The translations under genes and the position numbers were made by a program. This document shows, piece by piece, positions 51,861-60,142 of a DNA stretch of 64,000 bases. Below the pieces are notes generated by a model, which ran no database searches, was not told where the DNA came from, and worked only from the letters and a program-made list of their open reading frames with translations. Numbering within the stretch: the stretch's first letter is position 1; each line of letters opens with the position of its first letter. This stretch comes from an uncultured Cytophagales bacterium (GTDB lineage Bacteria > Bacteroidota > Bacteroidia > Cytophagales > Thermonemataceae), in contig CALLAC010000001.1 of the NCBI GenBank assembly GCA_938002655.1, positions 356,060-420,059 on the forward strand, read 5' to 3'.

Positions 51861-52676
51861 CTATTCCCACAAAGGATAATACTCTAAACGTACATTTTCG
51901 CCGAAAAAGAGTGTAGCGGCTTCTTGAAACGATTGTGTATAGTCCGAAACAAAAAAACTACTTTTGCCTGCTTTTGTTTGAGAATTGAGTAAGTTTTCGC
52001 TTGCCAACAAATTGTATAAACTATTAGCAACGGCTTGCGAAGAATCTAAAATAGCTACTTCCCCTTGATAAAACGCTTCAATATCTTTATGTATAAGTGG
52101 ATAATGTGTACAACCCAAAATCAGAGCTTCAATACCCGAAATTTCGGAGCGAGAAAGGTAATCAGCAAGCGTTTGATGTAAAATGGGATTGTTGAGATAG
52201 CCTTCCTCAATCATAGGAGCAAGCAGAGGAGTTGCCAAAGATTTGAGCTTAATGCCCAAACCTAACTCATGGATTTTCTTTTCATACACTTTGGAATGTA
52301 TGGTGCGTTTTGTACCGATAAGTCCGATAGTTTTATTTACATATTTTTCAGCTATGAGGCTAATCATTGGGTCAATGACGTTTAGCACATTAGCTTTACT
52401 GCCCACATATTCTTTGAGCAGTTTGTATGCGGCAGCCGAAGCCGAATTGCAAGCAATAAGTATGACTTTGCACTCTTTGGAGAGCAACAAATTGGTAATT
52501 TTAATAGAATACGACTGAATTGCCTCCGTGGATTTGTCGCCGTAGGGCAGGTGAGCAGTATCACCAAAATAGATAATATCTTCGTTAGGCAGAATTTTCC
52601 TGATAGCTCGCATTACTGTCAGGCCACCGATACCGCTATCAAAAATCCCGATGGGTTTTTGCTTGGCTAAGTGCAT
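51861..52676 (-). CDS. murI: Glutamate racemase (MurI)
   Basis: 271 residues, cytoplasmic; makes D-glutamate for peptidoglycan. PIGIFDSGIGGLTVMRAI at the N-terminus, the first catalytic cysteine in IACNSASAAAY and the second in LILGCTHYPLI are all present. A -7 box match (TAGTTTTG on the minus strand, 52700-52693) lies just upstream. Divergent from the beta-barrel gene at 52710. Confidence 0.96.
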   Translation of the reverse strand: MHLAKQKPIGIFDSGIGGLTVMRAIRKILPNEDIIYFGDTAHLPYGDKSTEAIQSYSIKITNLLLSKECKVILIACNSASAAAYKLLKEYVGSKANVLNVIDPMISLIAEKYVNKTIGLIGTKRTIHSKVYEKKIHELGLGIKLKSLATPLLAPMIEEGYLNNPILHQTLADYLSRSEISGIEALILGCTHYPLIHKDIEAFYQGEVAILDSSQAVANSLYNLLASENLLNSQTKAGKSSFFVSDYTQSFQEAATLFFGENVRLEYYPLWE

Positions 52677-52709
52677 TTTCTTAAATTTGGCACAAAACTA
52701 TAAGATTTT

Positions 52710-53423
52710 ATGCTTTCCAAATATTTTTTGCTTACTTTTTTTGTGTTATTGCCATTCAAAATAGCTTTTGCCCAAGATACCATTCAGTATTGGGATAAGG
52801 GCAAAAAAGTATATGAAATTTATGTTGGTGAAAAAGATAGTGTGAATATGCGTATAATTTTACCACGTATAAGTCTGGGCTGGCATTTTCCACAAGGCAA
52901 TTATTACCCCATAGAAACCTTTCGTAGTCGTTTTTGGAGTATTGGTCTTGTTTATTTGCATCAAATTCGGAAAATACAAGCAAATGTAAACTTGGGCATT
53001 GAATTTACTTGGAACAATTTAGCTTTTGCCGAAGATAAGACAATAGTTCGGACAAGCGATAGCCTAAGCTATTTGCCTATCAATGGTACAAATATCAGAC
53101 AAAGCAAACTGACCGTAGCTCATTTGAGTTTGCCTTTGATGTTTTACAAAAATTTCAGACCATTTTGGAGGATAGGCATAGGAGGGTATGCTGATATTCG
53201 TTTGAGCAGTTTCACCAAGCTACGCTACGAAGATAATACAGGCGAAAAAATAAAAATCAAAAACTTTTCCGATTACCACTTACGACCTTTACGAGTAGGA
53301 GGACAGATAGAAGTTGTTTGCAAAATTTATCGTCTTTTTGCTCGTTATGATTTTACGTCGTTCTTTTTGCCTCAAAAAGCCCCTGATACACAAATGCTCG
53401 TGATAGGATTGGGAATTTTTTAG
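52710..53423 (+). CDS. Exported beta-barrel protein of unknown function
   Basis: 237 residues with a signal peptide (MLSKYFLLTFFVLLPFKIAFAQ) and alternating amphipathic strands (FWSIGLVYLHQIRKIQANVN, FRPFWRIGIGGYADIRLSSF) ending MLVIGLGIF, a C-terminal phenylalanine typical of outer-membrane barrels. It resembles the short PorT/OmpW-like barrels of Bacteroidota but no family can be fixed. It lies upstream of sppA by 94 bases. Confidence 0.7.
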   Translation: MLSKYFLLTFFVLLPFKIAFAQDTIQYWDKGKKVYEIYVGEKDSVNMRIILPRISLGWHFPQGNYYPIETFRSRFWSIGLVYLHQIRKIQANVNLGIEFTWNNLAFAEDKTIVRTSDSLSYLPINGTNIRQSKLTVAHLSLPLMFYKNFRPFWRIGIGGYADIRLSSFTKLRYEDNTGEKIKIKNFSDYHLRPLRVGGQIEVVCKIYRLFARYDFTSFFLPQKAPDTQMLVIGLGIF

Positions 53424-53516
53424 AGATTGATATGCTCGGCGAAACAAAAAAATCTTTCAAACGTTTTGTAGAAAGATAAAAAATTAAAATTTTGCAATTT
53501 CAAAAATGACAATTCT

Positions 53517-55265
53517 ATGAAGCAATTTTTTAAGTTTGTTTTTGCTACCATTGTGGGCTTGGTAATATTTAATTTGTTTGCTATTTTTATACTCGTAGGC
53601 ATTGTCTCTGCACTTGGAGATGAAACAAAAGTAAAGGTAGAAGAAAATAGCGTCTTGTATCTCAATTTATCTGCCCCTATTGCTGAAAGAAGTCAGGAAA
53701 ATCCGTTGGATAATTTGGGCTTGCCTTCGGATAACTATAGCTCAAAGATAGGCTTATTGGAAATTGTGCAAAGCATTAAAAATGCCAAAAGCGATAAAAA
53801 AATCAAAGGCATATACCTAAACACGCAAAATGTACAGGCTCGATATGCTTCTCTGAAAGAAATTCGTGATGCCCTTGTAGATTTCAAACAATCTAATAAA
53901 TTCATATACGCCTATGCCGAAACTTACAGCGAGGGAGCATATTATTTGGCTTCGGTAGCAGATAAAATTTATCTCAACCCAGTAGGAATTTTGGAGTTAA
54001 ACGGTATTTATACAGAAATTCCGTTTATTAAGGGAGTATTAGAGAAGCTAGAAGTAAAGCCCGAGGTATTCAGAGTAGGGGAGTTTAAGAGTGCTGTTGA
54101 GCCTTTTATTCTAGACAAAATGAGTGAGGCTAACCGCCTGCAAACCAAAGAATATTTGGAGGCAATGTATGATGTGTTTTTGGAAGATATTGCCGCTTCT
54201 CGTAAAATAGATAAAGCACAACTTCGCCGAATAGCTGATTCTATGTTGGTACGAAAAGCTGAAGATGCCCAAAACTTAAATTTAGTTACCAATATAGCCT
54301 ACGAAGATGAAATTTTGGAGCTTTTACGTAAAGAGCTGAAAGTAGATAAAAAAGACAATATCAAATTTATCTCGCCGAGCAAGTATTTCAAAACGATTGA
54401 AAGCAAGTATTCTAAAAATAAAATTGCAGTACTTTTTGCCGAAGGAGAAATCAGTAGCGGCGAAAGCGGAGAAGATAACATTGGTTCGGCAACGATTGTA
54501 AAAGAATTGCGAAAATTGCGTAAAGATGAAAAAGTAAAAGCCATTGTTTTGCGTATCAATTCGCCTGGTGGTAGTGCTTTAGCTTCTGATGTGATATGGC
54601 GTGAAATTATGCTCACCAAAAAAGAAAAACCTGTCATTGCCTCTATGTCTGATGTAGCCGCTTCGGGAGGTTATTATATGGCTATGGCTTGCGATACGAT
54701 TGTAGCTCAAAAAAATACCATTACAGGCTCTATTGGTGTGTTTGGTTTACTTTTCAATGCAGAAAATTTACTCAAAAATAAAATAGGTGTAACTACTGAC
54801 CGTGTTTCTACCTCGCCTCTTGCCGATATTGGCAACCCTGTGCGTAGTCTTTCGCCGCAAGAACGAGCCATTATACAAGAAAGTGTAGAGCGAACTTATG
54901 AAATTTTTACTACCAAAGCCGCTCAAGGCAGAAAAATGCTTCTTGAAGACCTGAAAAAAGTAGCTTCAGGTAGAGTATGGGTAGGCTCGCAAGCCAAAGA
55001 AAAAGGTTTAGTTGATGTATGGGGTAGTTTAGATGATGCCATTGCTCTTGCGGCAAAAAAAGCCAAAGTAGAAAACGATTATCAGGTGAAATATTATCCT
55101 ATTCAACAAGATTTTTGGCAAAAGCTAACCAAAAAAAGCAAAGAAGAAACATTCTTGAAAGAAAAATTGGGTGAAGAACTCTATGAAAATTGGAAATTAT
55201 TAGAAAAAATACGAAATTGGCAAGGTATTCAGGCCCGCTTACCTTTTGAAGTACTCGTAAAGTAA
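53517..55265 (+). CDS. sppA: Signal peptide peptidase SppA, long (67K) form
   Basis: 582 residues. An inner-membrane serine protease that degrades cleaved signal peptides. One N-terminal membrane anchor (about 8-32) is followed by two tandem protease-fold domains. The Ser/Lys dyad is split across them as in E. coli: Lys191 in GEFKSAVEPF and Ser383 in VAASGGYYMAM. INSPGGSALASD supplies the oxyanion-side motif. Length agrees with the double-domain form. Confidence 0.95.
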   Translation: MKQFFKFVFATIVGLVIFNLFAIFILVGIVSALGDETKVKVEENSVLYLNLSAPIAERSQENPLDNLGLPSDNYSSKIGLLEIVQSIKNAKSDKKIKGIYLNTQNVQARYASLKEIRDALVDFKQSNKFIYAYAETYSEGAYYLASVADKIYLNPVGILELNGIYTEIPFIKGVLEKLEVKPEVFRVGEFKSAVEPFILDKMSEANRLQTKEYLEAMYDVFLEDIAASRKIDKAQLRRIADSMLVRKAEDAQNLNLVTNIAYEDEILELLRKELKVDKKDNIKFISPSKYFKTIESKYSKNKIAVLFAEGEISSGESGEDNIGSATIVKELRKLRKDEKVKAIVLRINSPGGSALASDVIWREIMLTKKEKPVIASMSDVAASGGYYMAMACDTIVAQKNTITGSIGVFGLLFNAENLLKNKIGVTTDRVSTSPLADIGNPVRSLSPQERAIIQESVERTYEIFTTKAAQGRKMLLEDLKKVASGRVWVGSQAKEKGLVDVWGSLDDAIALAAKKAKVENDYQVKYYPIQQDFWQKLTKKSKEETFLKEKLGEELYENWKLLEKIRNWQGIQARLPFEVLVK

Positions 55266-55359
55266 TACAATGCAAAAAATTTTTTTTGCAATCAAAACAT
55301 TCTTTATATTGCTTACTCAAAAATGAATTTTACTAAAACGCAAAATAAATTTTTACGTT

Positions 55360-57003
55360 ATGGCACAGGTTGTTTTAATGCCTAAAATGAGCGACACAAT
55401 GACTGAGGGTGTTGTGGCGGTATGGCATAAAAAAGTGGGAGATACAATCAAATCAGGAGATATTGTTGCAGAAGTAGAAACAGACAAAGCTACTATGGAT
55501 TTGGAGGCTTACGAAAGCGGTACTATCTTGTATATTGGTGCAGAAGTTGGTAAGCCTGTTCCCGTAGATGGGATTTTGTACATTGTAGGCAAACCAGGTG
55601 AAGATTTCCATCACTTATTGCAAGGTTCGGCGAAAGCTACCCCTCAAACTTCTGCACAGCCTACAACCCAAACAGTGCATAAAATTGTAAATGATACTCC
55701 TGCGGCTATTTCGGTAGATGTTGCTGATATCCGTGCCAAAGTAGAACGTATGCCCAAAATGAGCGATACCATGACCGAAGGCGTTGTAGTGAAATGGCAT
55801 AAAAAAGTAGGCGATTACGTAAAGCCAGGTGAATTGCTTGCCGAAGTAGAAACTGACAAGGCAGTTATGGAACTGGAAGCCTATGAAAAAGGCACTATTT
55901 TGTATTTAGGCGTGAAAGAAGGTGAAAAAGTAGCGGTTGATGAAATCCTTTATATTATTGGTGAGCCCGATGCCGATTGGAAAACCCTTCTTCAAGCTGC
56001 ACAAGGTGGAACTTCAACGCCTTCGGCTCAAAATGTTACAGCTACTCCAACAAGTACTACGCCCACAACTACTCCTAAAAACTTTACCCAAGATACTGAT
56101 AGCAATGGTAGAATAAAAGCCTCGCCATTGGCTCGTAAAATGGCAAGAGAGCTAGGCTATGATTTGTCTCAAATCAAGGGTACGGGTGATGGTGGAAGAA
56201 TTACAAAGTTCGATGTAGAAAACTTTAAACCTTTTCAGCCACAAATTCAAGCTATTGAGCCCTCTGCAATACCAAGCTCCACCGCTTCGGAAACCAAAGC
56301 CATTAGCATAGGAGCAGGCTTTGAACAATACGAAGAGATAAATGTTACGCAAATGCGTAAAACCATTGCCCGCCGTCTTTCAGAAAGTAAATTTTCGGCA
56401 CCTGAATTTTACTTGACAGTGAAAATCAAGATGGATAATGTAATACAGATGCGTAGCCGTTTGAATGAGCTTTCGCCTGTGAAAATATCCTTCAACGATA
56501 TTGTTATCAAGGCTACGGCAATGGCTCTCAAACAGCACCCCAAAGTCAATTCGTCTTGGCTTGGCGATAAAATTCGTGTGAATTATCATGTAAATATTGG
56601 AGTAGCGATGGCAGTAGAAGATGGCTTGCTTGTGCCTGTGGTTCGTAATGCCGATATGAAGTCGCTTTCACAAATAGCCAGTGAGGTAAAAGATTTCAGT
56701 CAGAAAGCCAAAGATAAAAAATTACAACCCAAAGATTGGGAAGGTAGTACTTTCACTATCAGCAATTTGGGAATGTATGATATTGACGAATTTACAGCAA
56801 TTATCAACCCTCCTGATGCTTGTATCTTGGCAGTAGGTGGTATCAAAGAGACGGTAATTGTAGAAAAAGGTGAAATGAAAGTCGCTAATATTATGAAGGT
56901 AACGCTTACTTGCGACCACCGCGTCGTAGATGGAGCAACAGGAGCAGAGTTTCTGAAAACACTTAAAGCCAATTTAGAAGAACCTATGCGAATGCTAGTG
57001 TAG
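55360..57003 (+). CDS. pdhC: Pyruvate dehydrogenase E2, dihydrolipoamide acetyltransferase
   Basis: 547 residues with two lipoyl domains (about 1-80 and 128-205; lipoyl-lysine sites ETDKATMDLEAYESG and ETDKAVMELEAYEKG), Thr/Pro-rich linkers, an E3-binding domain (about 250-290; KASPLARKMARELGYDL) and the acetyltransferase domain, whose active site is CDHRVVDGATGAEFL. Opening MPKMSDTMTEG marks the mitochondrial-type E2 class. E1 and E3 genes are not adjacent; nuoE follows by 27 bases. Confidence 0.95.
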   Translation: MAQVVLMPKMSDTMTEGVVAVWHKKVGDTIKSGDIVAEVETDKATMDLEAYESGTILYIGAEVGKPVPVDGILYIVGKPGEDFHHLLQGSAKATPQTSAQPTTQTVHKIVNDTPAAISVDVADIRAKVERMPKMSDTMTEGVVVKWHKKVGDYVKPGELLAEVETDKAVMELEAYEKGTILYLGVKEGEKVAVDEILYIIGEPDADWKTLLQAAQGGTSTPSAQNVTATPTSTTPTTTPKNFTQDTDSNGRIKASPLARKMARELGYDLSQIKGTGDGGRITKFDVENFKPFQPQIQAIEPSAIPSSTASETKAISIGAGFEQYEEINVTQMRKTIARRLSESKFSAPEFYLTVKIKMDNVIQMRSRLNELSPVKISFNDIVIKATAMALKQHPKVNSSWLGDKIRVNYHVNIGVAMAVEDGLLVPVVRNADMKSLSQIASEVKDFSQKAKDKKLQPKDWEGSTFTISNLGMYDIDEFTAIINPPDACILAVGGIKETVIVEKGEMKVANIMKVTLTCDHRVVDGATGAEFLKTLKANLEEPMRMLV

Positions 57004-57030
57004 CATTTACTAAACTTTTAATACTCAACT

Positions 57031-57573
57031 ATGGGACATCCTACCTTCAATACCGATAGAAGCTATCATCAGAACCCTCAGTTTTCAGAGGAGCGAATGA
57101 AGCAAATTCAGGAGATTATCAAGCGTTATCCCGAAGGAAAGCAAAAATCGGCTATATTGCCTATCTTGCACATTGCCCAAACCGAGTTTGGCTGGATTAG
57201 TGTCAATGTAATGGATTATGTTGCCGAAATCCTGAAAATTCAGCCAATAGAGGTGTATGAAGTGGCTACATTTTATACAATGTTTCATCTGCAACCTGTG
57301 GGCAAATACGTGTTGGAAATATGCCGTACAGGACCTTGTATGATTTGTGGAGCAGAAGAAATTTTTGAGCATTTACAAAAACGCTTAGGCATAGGCCTGA
57401 ACGAAACAACTCCTGATGGAAAATTTACTATCAAGGCTGTGGAGTGTCTTGCCGCTTGCGGTGGTGCTCCTTGTTTGCAGGTAAAACTCAAATCCGAAGA
57501 TGGTATCTACAAATATTACGAAAATCTTACTCCTGCAAAGGTAGATGAACTCATAGAAAAGGAATGGATATAA
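57031..57573 (+). CDS. nuoE: NADH-quinone oxidoreductase subunit E (NuoE)
   Basis: 180 residues of the thioredoxin-like 24-kDa subunit of complex I, which holds the 2Fe-2S cluster N1a. The four ligand cysteines fall in CRTGPCMICGAEE and VECLAACGGAPC. FGWISVNVMDYVAEIL and YEVATFYTMFHLQPVGKY are family motifs. Usually nuoE is followed by nuoF; here a convergent gene follows, so nuoE is separated from at least its 3' neighbour subunits, which should be elsewhere. Confidence 0.96.
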   Translation: MGHPTFNTDRSYHQNPQFSEERMKQIQEIIKRYPEGKQKSAILPILHIAQTEFGWISVNVMDYVAEILKIQPIEVYEVATFYTMFHLQPVGKYVLEICRTGPCMICGAEEIFEHLQKRLGIGLNETTPDGKFTIKAVECLAACGGAPCLQVKLKSEDGIYKYYENLTPAKVDELIEKEWI

Positions 57574-57589
57574 TTGGATACCATTCCTT
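57559..57589 (-). terminator. Hairpin between nuoE and the leucine-rich-repeat gene
   Basis: AAGGAATGG (57559-57567) and CCATTCCTT (57581-57589) form a 9-bp stem over the nuoE stop codon, with a 13-base loop. On the minus strand it is followed by TTTT, so it mainly fits termination of the convergent minus-strand gene, about 70 bases beyond its stop. Confidence 0.6.
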
Positions 57590-57657
57590 CAAAACTTGCA
57601 CCTGTGCATGAGCTTTTGCAAAGTTTAGAGTTTTGCTTGCAAGCAGATAAATTGTGC

Positions 57658-58575
57658 TTAAAAGTCTTCTTGTACTACCTTACATTTGGGGTGTGTTCTT
57701 TTGAATTCATCAATTTCTTCTTGGGGTATTTGTGTGTTGTAGCAGTACAAATTACGCAAGGCACGCAAAGGCATAATAGGTTCAAGTGTTCGCACTTTGG
57801 TATGACTGATGCCCAGGCTTTCCAAACGATACATAGCCCGCAGAGGTTCGATACTTTCTACTGCTGTATGCTGAATGTATAATTCTTCTAAATATTTGAA
57901 TTTTTTCAAAGGTTCGATAGATTTGATACGCGTTTTTTGCAAATTGAGGTATTGCATTTTTTCAAGTCCCGCAATAGGAGAGAGGTCTTCTACCAAACAT
58001 TCGGCGGCAAAGATTTTCTCCAAACGGCGTAGGTTTTGCAGGGGCGTAAGGTCTTTCACTTTGGTTTTACCGAAAGCAAGCGTGTGCAATCCGAAAAGGT
58101 GTGAAAGTGGTTCTAAGGAATTGACCGAAGTATCATGGAAATAAATTTCTTCTAATCTACGCATGTAACGCAAAGGCTCTAAGCTCCGTACAGGAGTTTT
58201 CATCAAATCTAAATGGGTAAGGTTTTCAAATTGCTTTACAAGTTCTAAATCGGAGACTTCTGTTTCGGCAATTACAAGAGTTTCTAAATGAGGCAGGGCT
58301 TCTAATGGTTCGAGGCTATCAATGCGGTAGTCTTTACAAACAAAAAATTTTAGTTCTGAAATTTCTTTCAGTTGTTCTAGGGTAGGTTCGTCATCAATAT
58401 CCATACGAATTGCTTCTTTGAAAGCTATTTGCCAAGCTTTTTCAAGGTTTCTCCACCATTTATTCAAGTACCATTGCGAATAAAACTCTTCCCAAATATC
58501 AGCATGTTTGATAATATCTATCTGTGCTGCAATTTTTCTACCTCTTGAATCTATGATAAAGCTAATTCCTTCCAT
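57658..58575 (-). CDS. Leucine-rich repeat protein
   Basis: 305 residues, no signal peptide. From about residue 85 to the end there are nine to ten LRRs of 22-23 residues of the SDS22/internalin type, with a recurring SLEPL-x3-x-LE-L frame (for example SLEPLRYMRRLEEIYFHDTS, SLEPLSHLFGLHTLAFGKTK). The N-terminal about 80 residues (IIDSRGRKIAAQIDIIKHAD, WYLNKWWRNLEKAW) are not recognised. A protein-binding surface is expected; partner unknown. It stands alone between convergent nuoE and a divergent beta-barrel gene. Confidence 0.85.
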   Translation of the reverse strand: MEGISFIIDSRGRKIAAQIDIIKHADIWEEFYSQWYLNKWWRNLEKAWQIAFKEAIRMDIDDEPTLEQLKEISELKFFVCKDYRIDSLEPLEALPHLETLVIAETEVSDLELVKQFENLTHLDLMKTPVRSLEPLRYMRRLEEIYFHDTSVNSLEPLSHLFGLHTLAFGKTKVKDLTPLQNLRRLEKIFAAECLVEDLSPIAGLEKMQYLNLQKTRIKSIEPLKKFKYLEELYIQHTAVESIEPLRAMYRLESLGISHTKVRTLEPIMPLRALRNLYCYNTQIPQEEIDEFKRTHPKCKVVQEDF

Positions 58576-58766
58576 AATAACTTAGTGTTCTTTTTTTGCA
58601 CCTTAAAGTAGCTAAAAAACTTAAATACTGCAATAAAATTTTGAAAAAAATCTAAAACTTACTTGTGTATTTTTAGATAAAAAGAGTTTACATTTTTTAA
58701 AAAACTGATTTTTAAGTTTTTGAAAAAAAAGAAATTTCTGTAATTTTACTTATAAAAATAACAGGT

Positions 58767-59510
58767 ATGAAAAATTTTTTGATAGTATTCCTTTCAATGG
58801 CAAGTTTTGTTTCGGCTTTTGCTCAGGATAGCTTGGAGATTCTTGCGGTAGATACTTTCCATCGGTATCGCCTTGTACAGCTTTGGGAAATAGGAGTAAG
58901 TGGAAATGCTTACAAAGGTGATTTGGCTCAGCGATATGAATTGTTTAGTTCGGCTTTGCATCTAGGATTAAAATTTGCCAAAAAAAAGCGTTGGAATGCT
59001 CATCTCAATATTGGTATTGGTTCGGTAAAAGGGCAGAACTATGCTTATGAGTTTGATGAAAACAGCCGTCCGAATTTATTTTTTCGTTCTTCTATTTTTA
59101 CTTTTCAGGCTGATTTGCAATATAATTTTATCCGAAAAAAGTATTGGATAGCTTATATTTCGCAAGGCGTAGGGCTGATGCGTTATATGCCTAAAAACGA
59201 GAATGGCGAAAAACTACAAAATTTGCCTATTACTCGTTCTACAGGAGAAATTTACGGAAACATTGCCGCTATTTTTCCTACAAGCTTCGGTACTATTTTT
59301 CTTTTAAAGAATGGCTATGGAGTAGGTTTACAAGTCTGTTGGCTTCGCCCTACTACCGATTATCTAGATAATATTTCTGCTTGGGGCAAAACCCAAGGCA
59401 ACGACAAAATTTTCCTTATTAAGGGGCACATCTGCGTTCCGACTTGGAAACTGCGTAGATTCTTCTTTAAAGAGATGTTCAAAAGAGAAATTAGAAGTAA
59501 AAGCAATTAA
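58767..59510 (+). CDS. Exported beta-barrel protein, DUF6089-like
   Basis: 247 residues. The signal peptide (MKNFLIVFLSMASFVSAFAQ) is followed by LWEIGVSGNAYKGDLAQ and WNAHLNIGIGSVKGQNYAYE, a start seen in DUF6089-type outer-membrane barrels of Bacteroidota, then regular amphipathic strands. The last about 25 residues are basic (FFFKEMFKREIRSKSN), unlike a normal barrel end. A weak promoter (TTTTG near 58718, TAATTTTA at 58741-58748, 18-base spacer) precedes it. Function unknown. Confidence 0.65.
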   Translation: MKNFLIVFLSMASFVSAFAQDSLEILAVDTFHRYRLVQLWEIGVSGNAYKGDLAQRYELFSSALHLGLKFAKKKRWNAHLNIGIGSVKGQNYAYEFDENSRPNLFFRSSIFTFQADLQYNFIRKKYWIAYISQGVGLMRYMPKNENGEKLQNLPITRSTGEIYGNIAAIFPTSFGTIFLLKNGYGVGLQVCWLRPTTDYLDNISAWGKTQGNDKIFLIKGHICVPTWKLRRFFFKEMFKREIRSKSN

Positions 59511-59647
59511 ATTAGAGCTACGAGGTAGAAAAAATAGAAATGAAGAAACAAAATAAAAGAAGGGAAAGTATTTTTTGAACTTTCAATCTTCAAAGATTTT
59601 AGTTTTGATGCTAAACTTTTAGACGTTTTTTGTAAAACTTACGTTTA

Positions 59648-59679
59648 TTTGAAAAAATGTGAACAATTTTTTAGTTTTG
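59648..59679 (+). promoter_or_regulatory. Bacteroidota-type promoter of the STAS-like gene
   Basis: TTTG (59648-59651) and TAGTTTTG (59672-59679) with a 20-base spacer; the start codon is 27 bases downstream. Confidence 0.75.
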
Positions 59680-59705
59680 CAAGTTTTCTATAAAAATATG
59701 TTTTT

Positions 59706-60116
59706 ATGTTGGAGCAAGTGAGGCATTATGAAAGTGAAGGCTATGCCGTAGAATTGGAAGAGAATTGTACCAAGATTATTTGGAAAGAGAAAGTTTTGCC
59801 CGAACAAATCCGTAAGGGCTTGAATGAAGTGTTGGGGTTTATGCGTTTGCAAAAAACGGGGAATTTGTTTGTTGATGTATCTTGCTGTCAGACTTCTTGG
59901 GTAAGTTCTAACGATTGGATTGTGTGCCATTGGTTGCCTGTGGCCATTCAATTAGGCTTGCGTAAAGTGGCTTTTCTGATTAGCACAAATGTTGTTCAAA
60001 AAGTTTCTTTGGATAATCTGTGCCTCAAACTTTCCAAGCAGATACATTTATACAAGCGTTTTTTTAGAGTTTTCAGCGAAAGCCAAGAGGCTTGTGAATG
60101 GTTGAAAAAAGGATAG
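59706..60116 (+). CDS. SpoIIAA/STAS-like small cytoplasmic protein
   Basis: 136 residues without signal or membrane segments. Alternating strands and helices (CTKIIWKEKVLPEQIRKGLN, NLFVDVSCCQTSWVSSNDWI, GLRKVAFLISTNVVQK, FRVFSESQEACEWLKKG) suggest a STAS/SpoIIAA-like fold, found in Bacteroidota as stand-alone proteins of unknown role. The family call is weak. It has a perfect promoter upstream and a bidirectional hairpin downstream, so it is a single-gene unit. Confidence 0.6.
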   Translation: MLEQVRHYESEGYAVELEENCTKIIWKEKVLPEQIRKGLNEVLGFMRLQKTGNLFVDVSCCQTSWVSSNDWIVCHWLPVAIQLGLRKVAFLISTNVVQKVSLDNLCLKLSKQIHLYKRFFRVFSESQEACEWLKKG

Positions 60117-60122
60117 TTTTTC

Positions 60123-60142
60123 AAAACCTCATAATAGGTTTT
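60123..60142. terminator. Bidirectional palindromic terminator AAAACCT/AGGTTTT
   Basis: Seven-base arms (60123-60129 and 60136-60142) around CATAAT, between the convergent STAS-like and asnB genes. T-rich sequence follows on both strands. It belongs to the same AACCT/AGGTT repeat family as the sites near 9.86, 24.47 and 63.2 kb and overlaps the asnB stop codon. Confidence 0.7.
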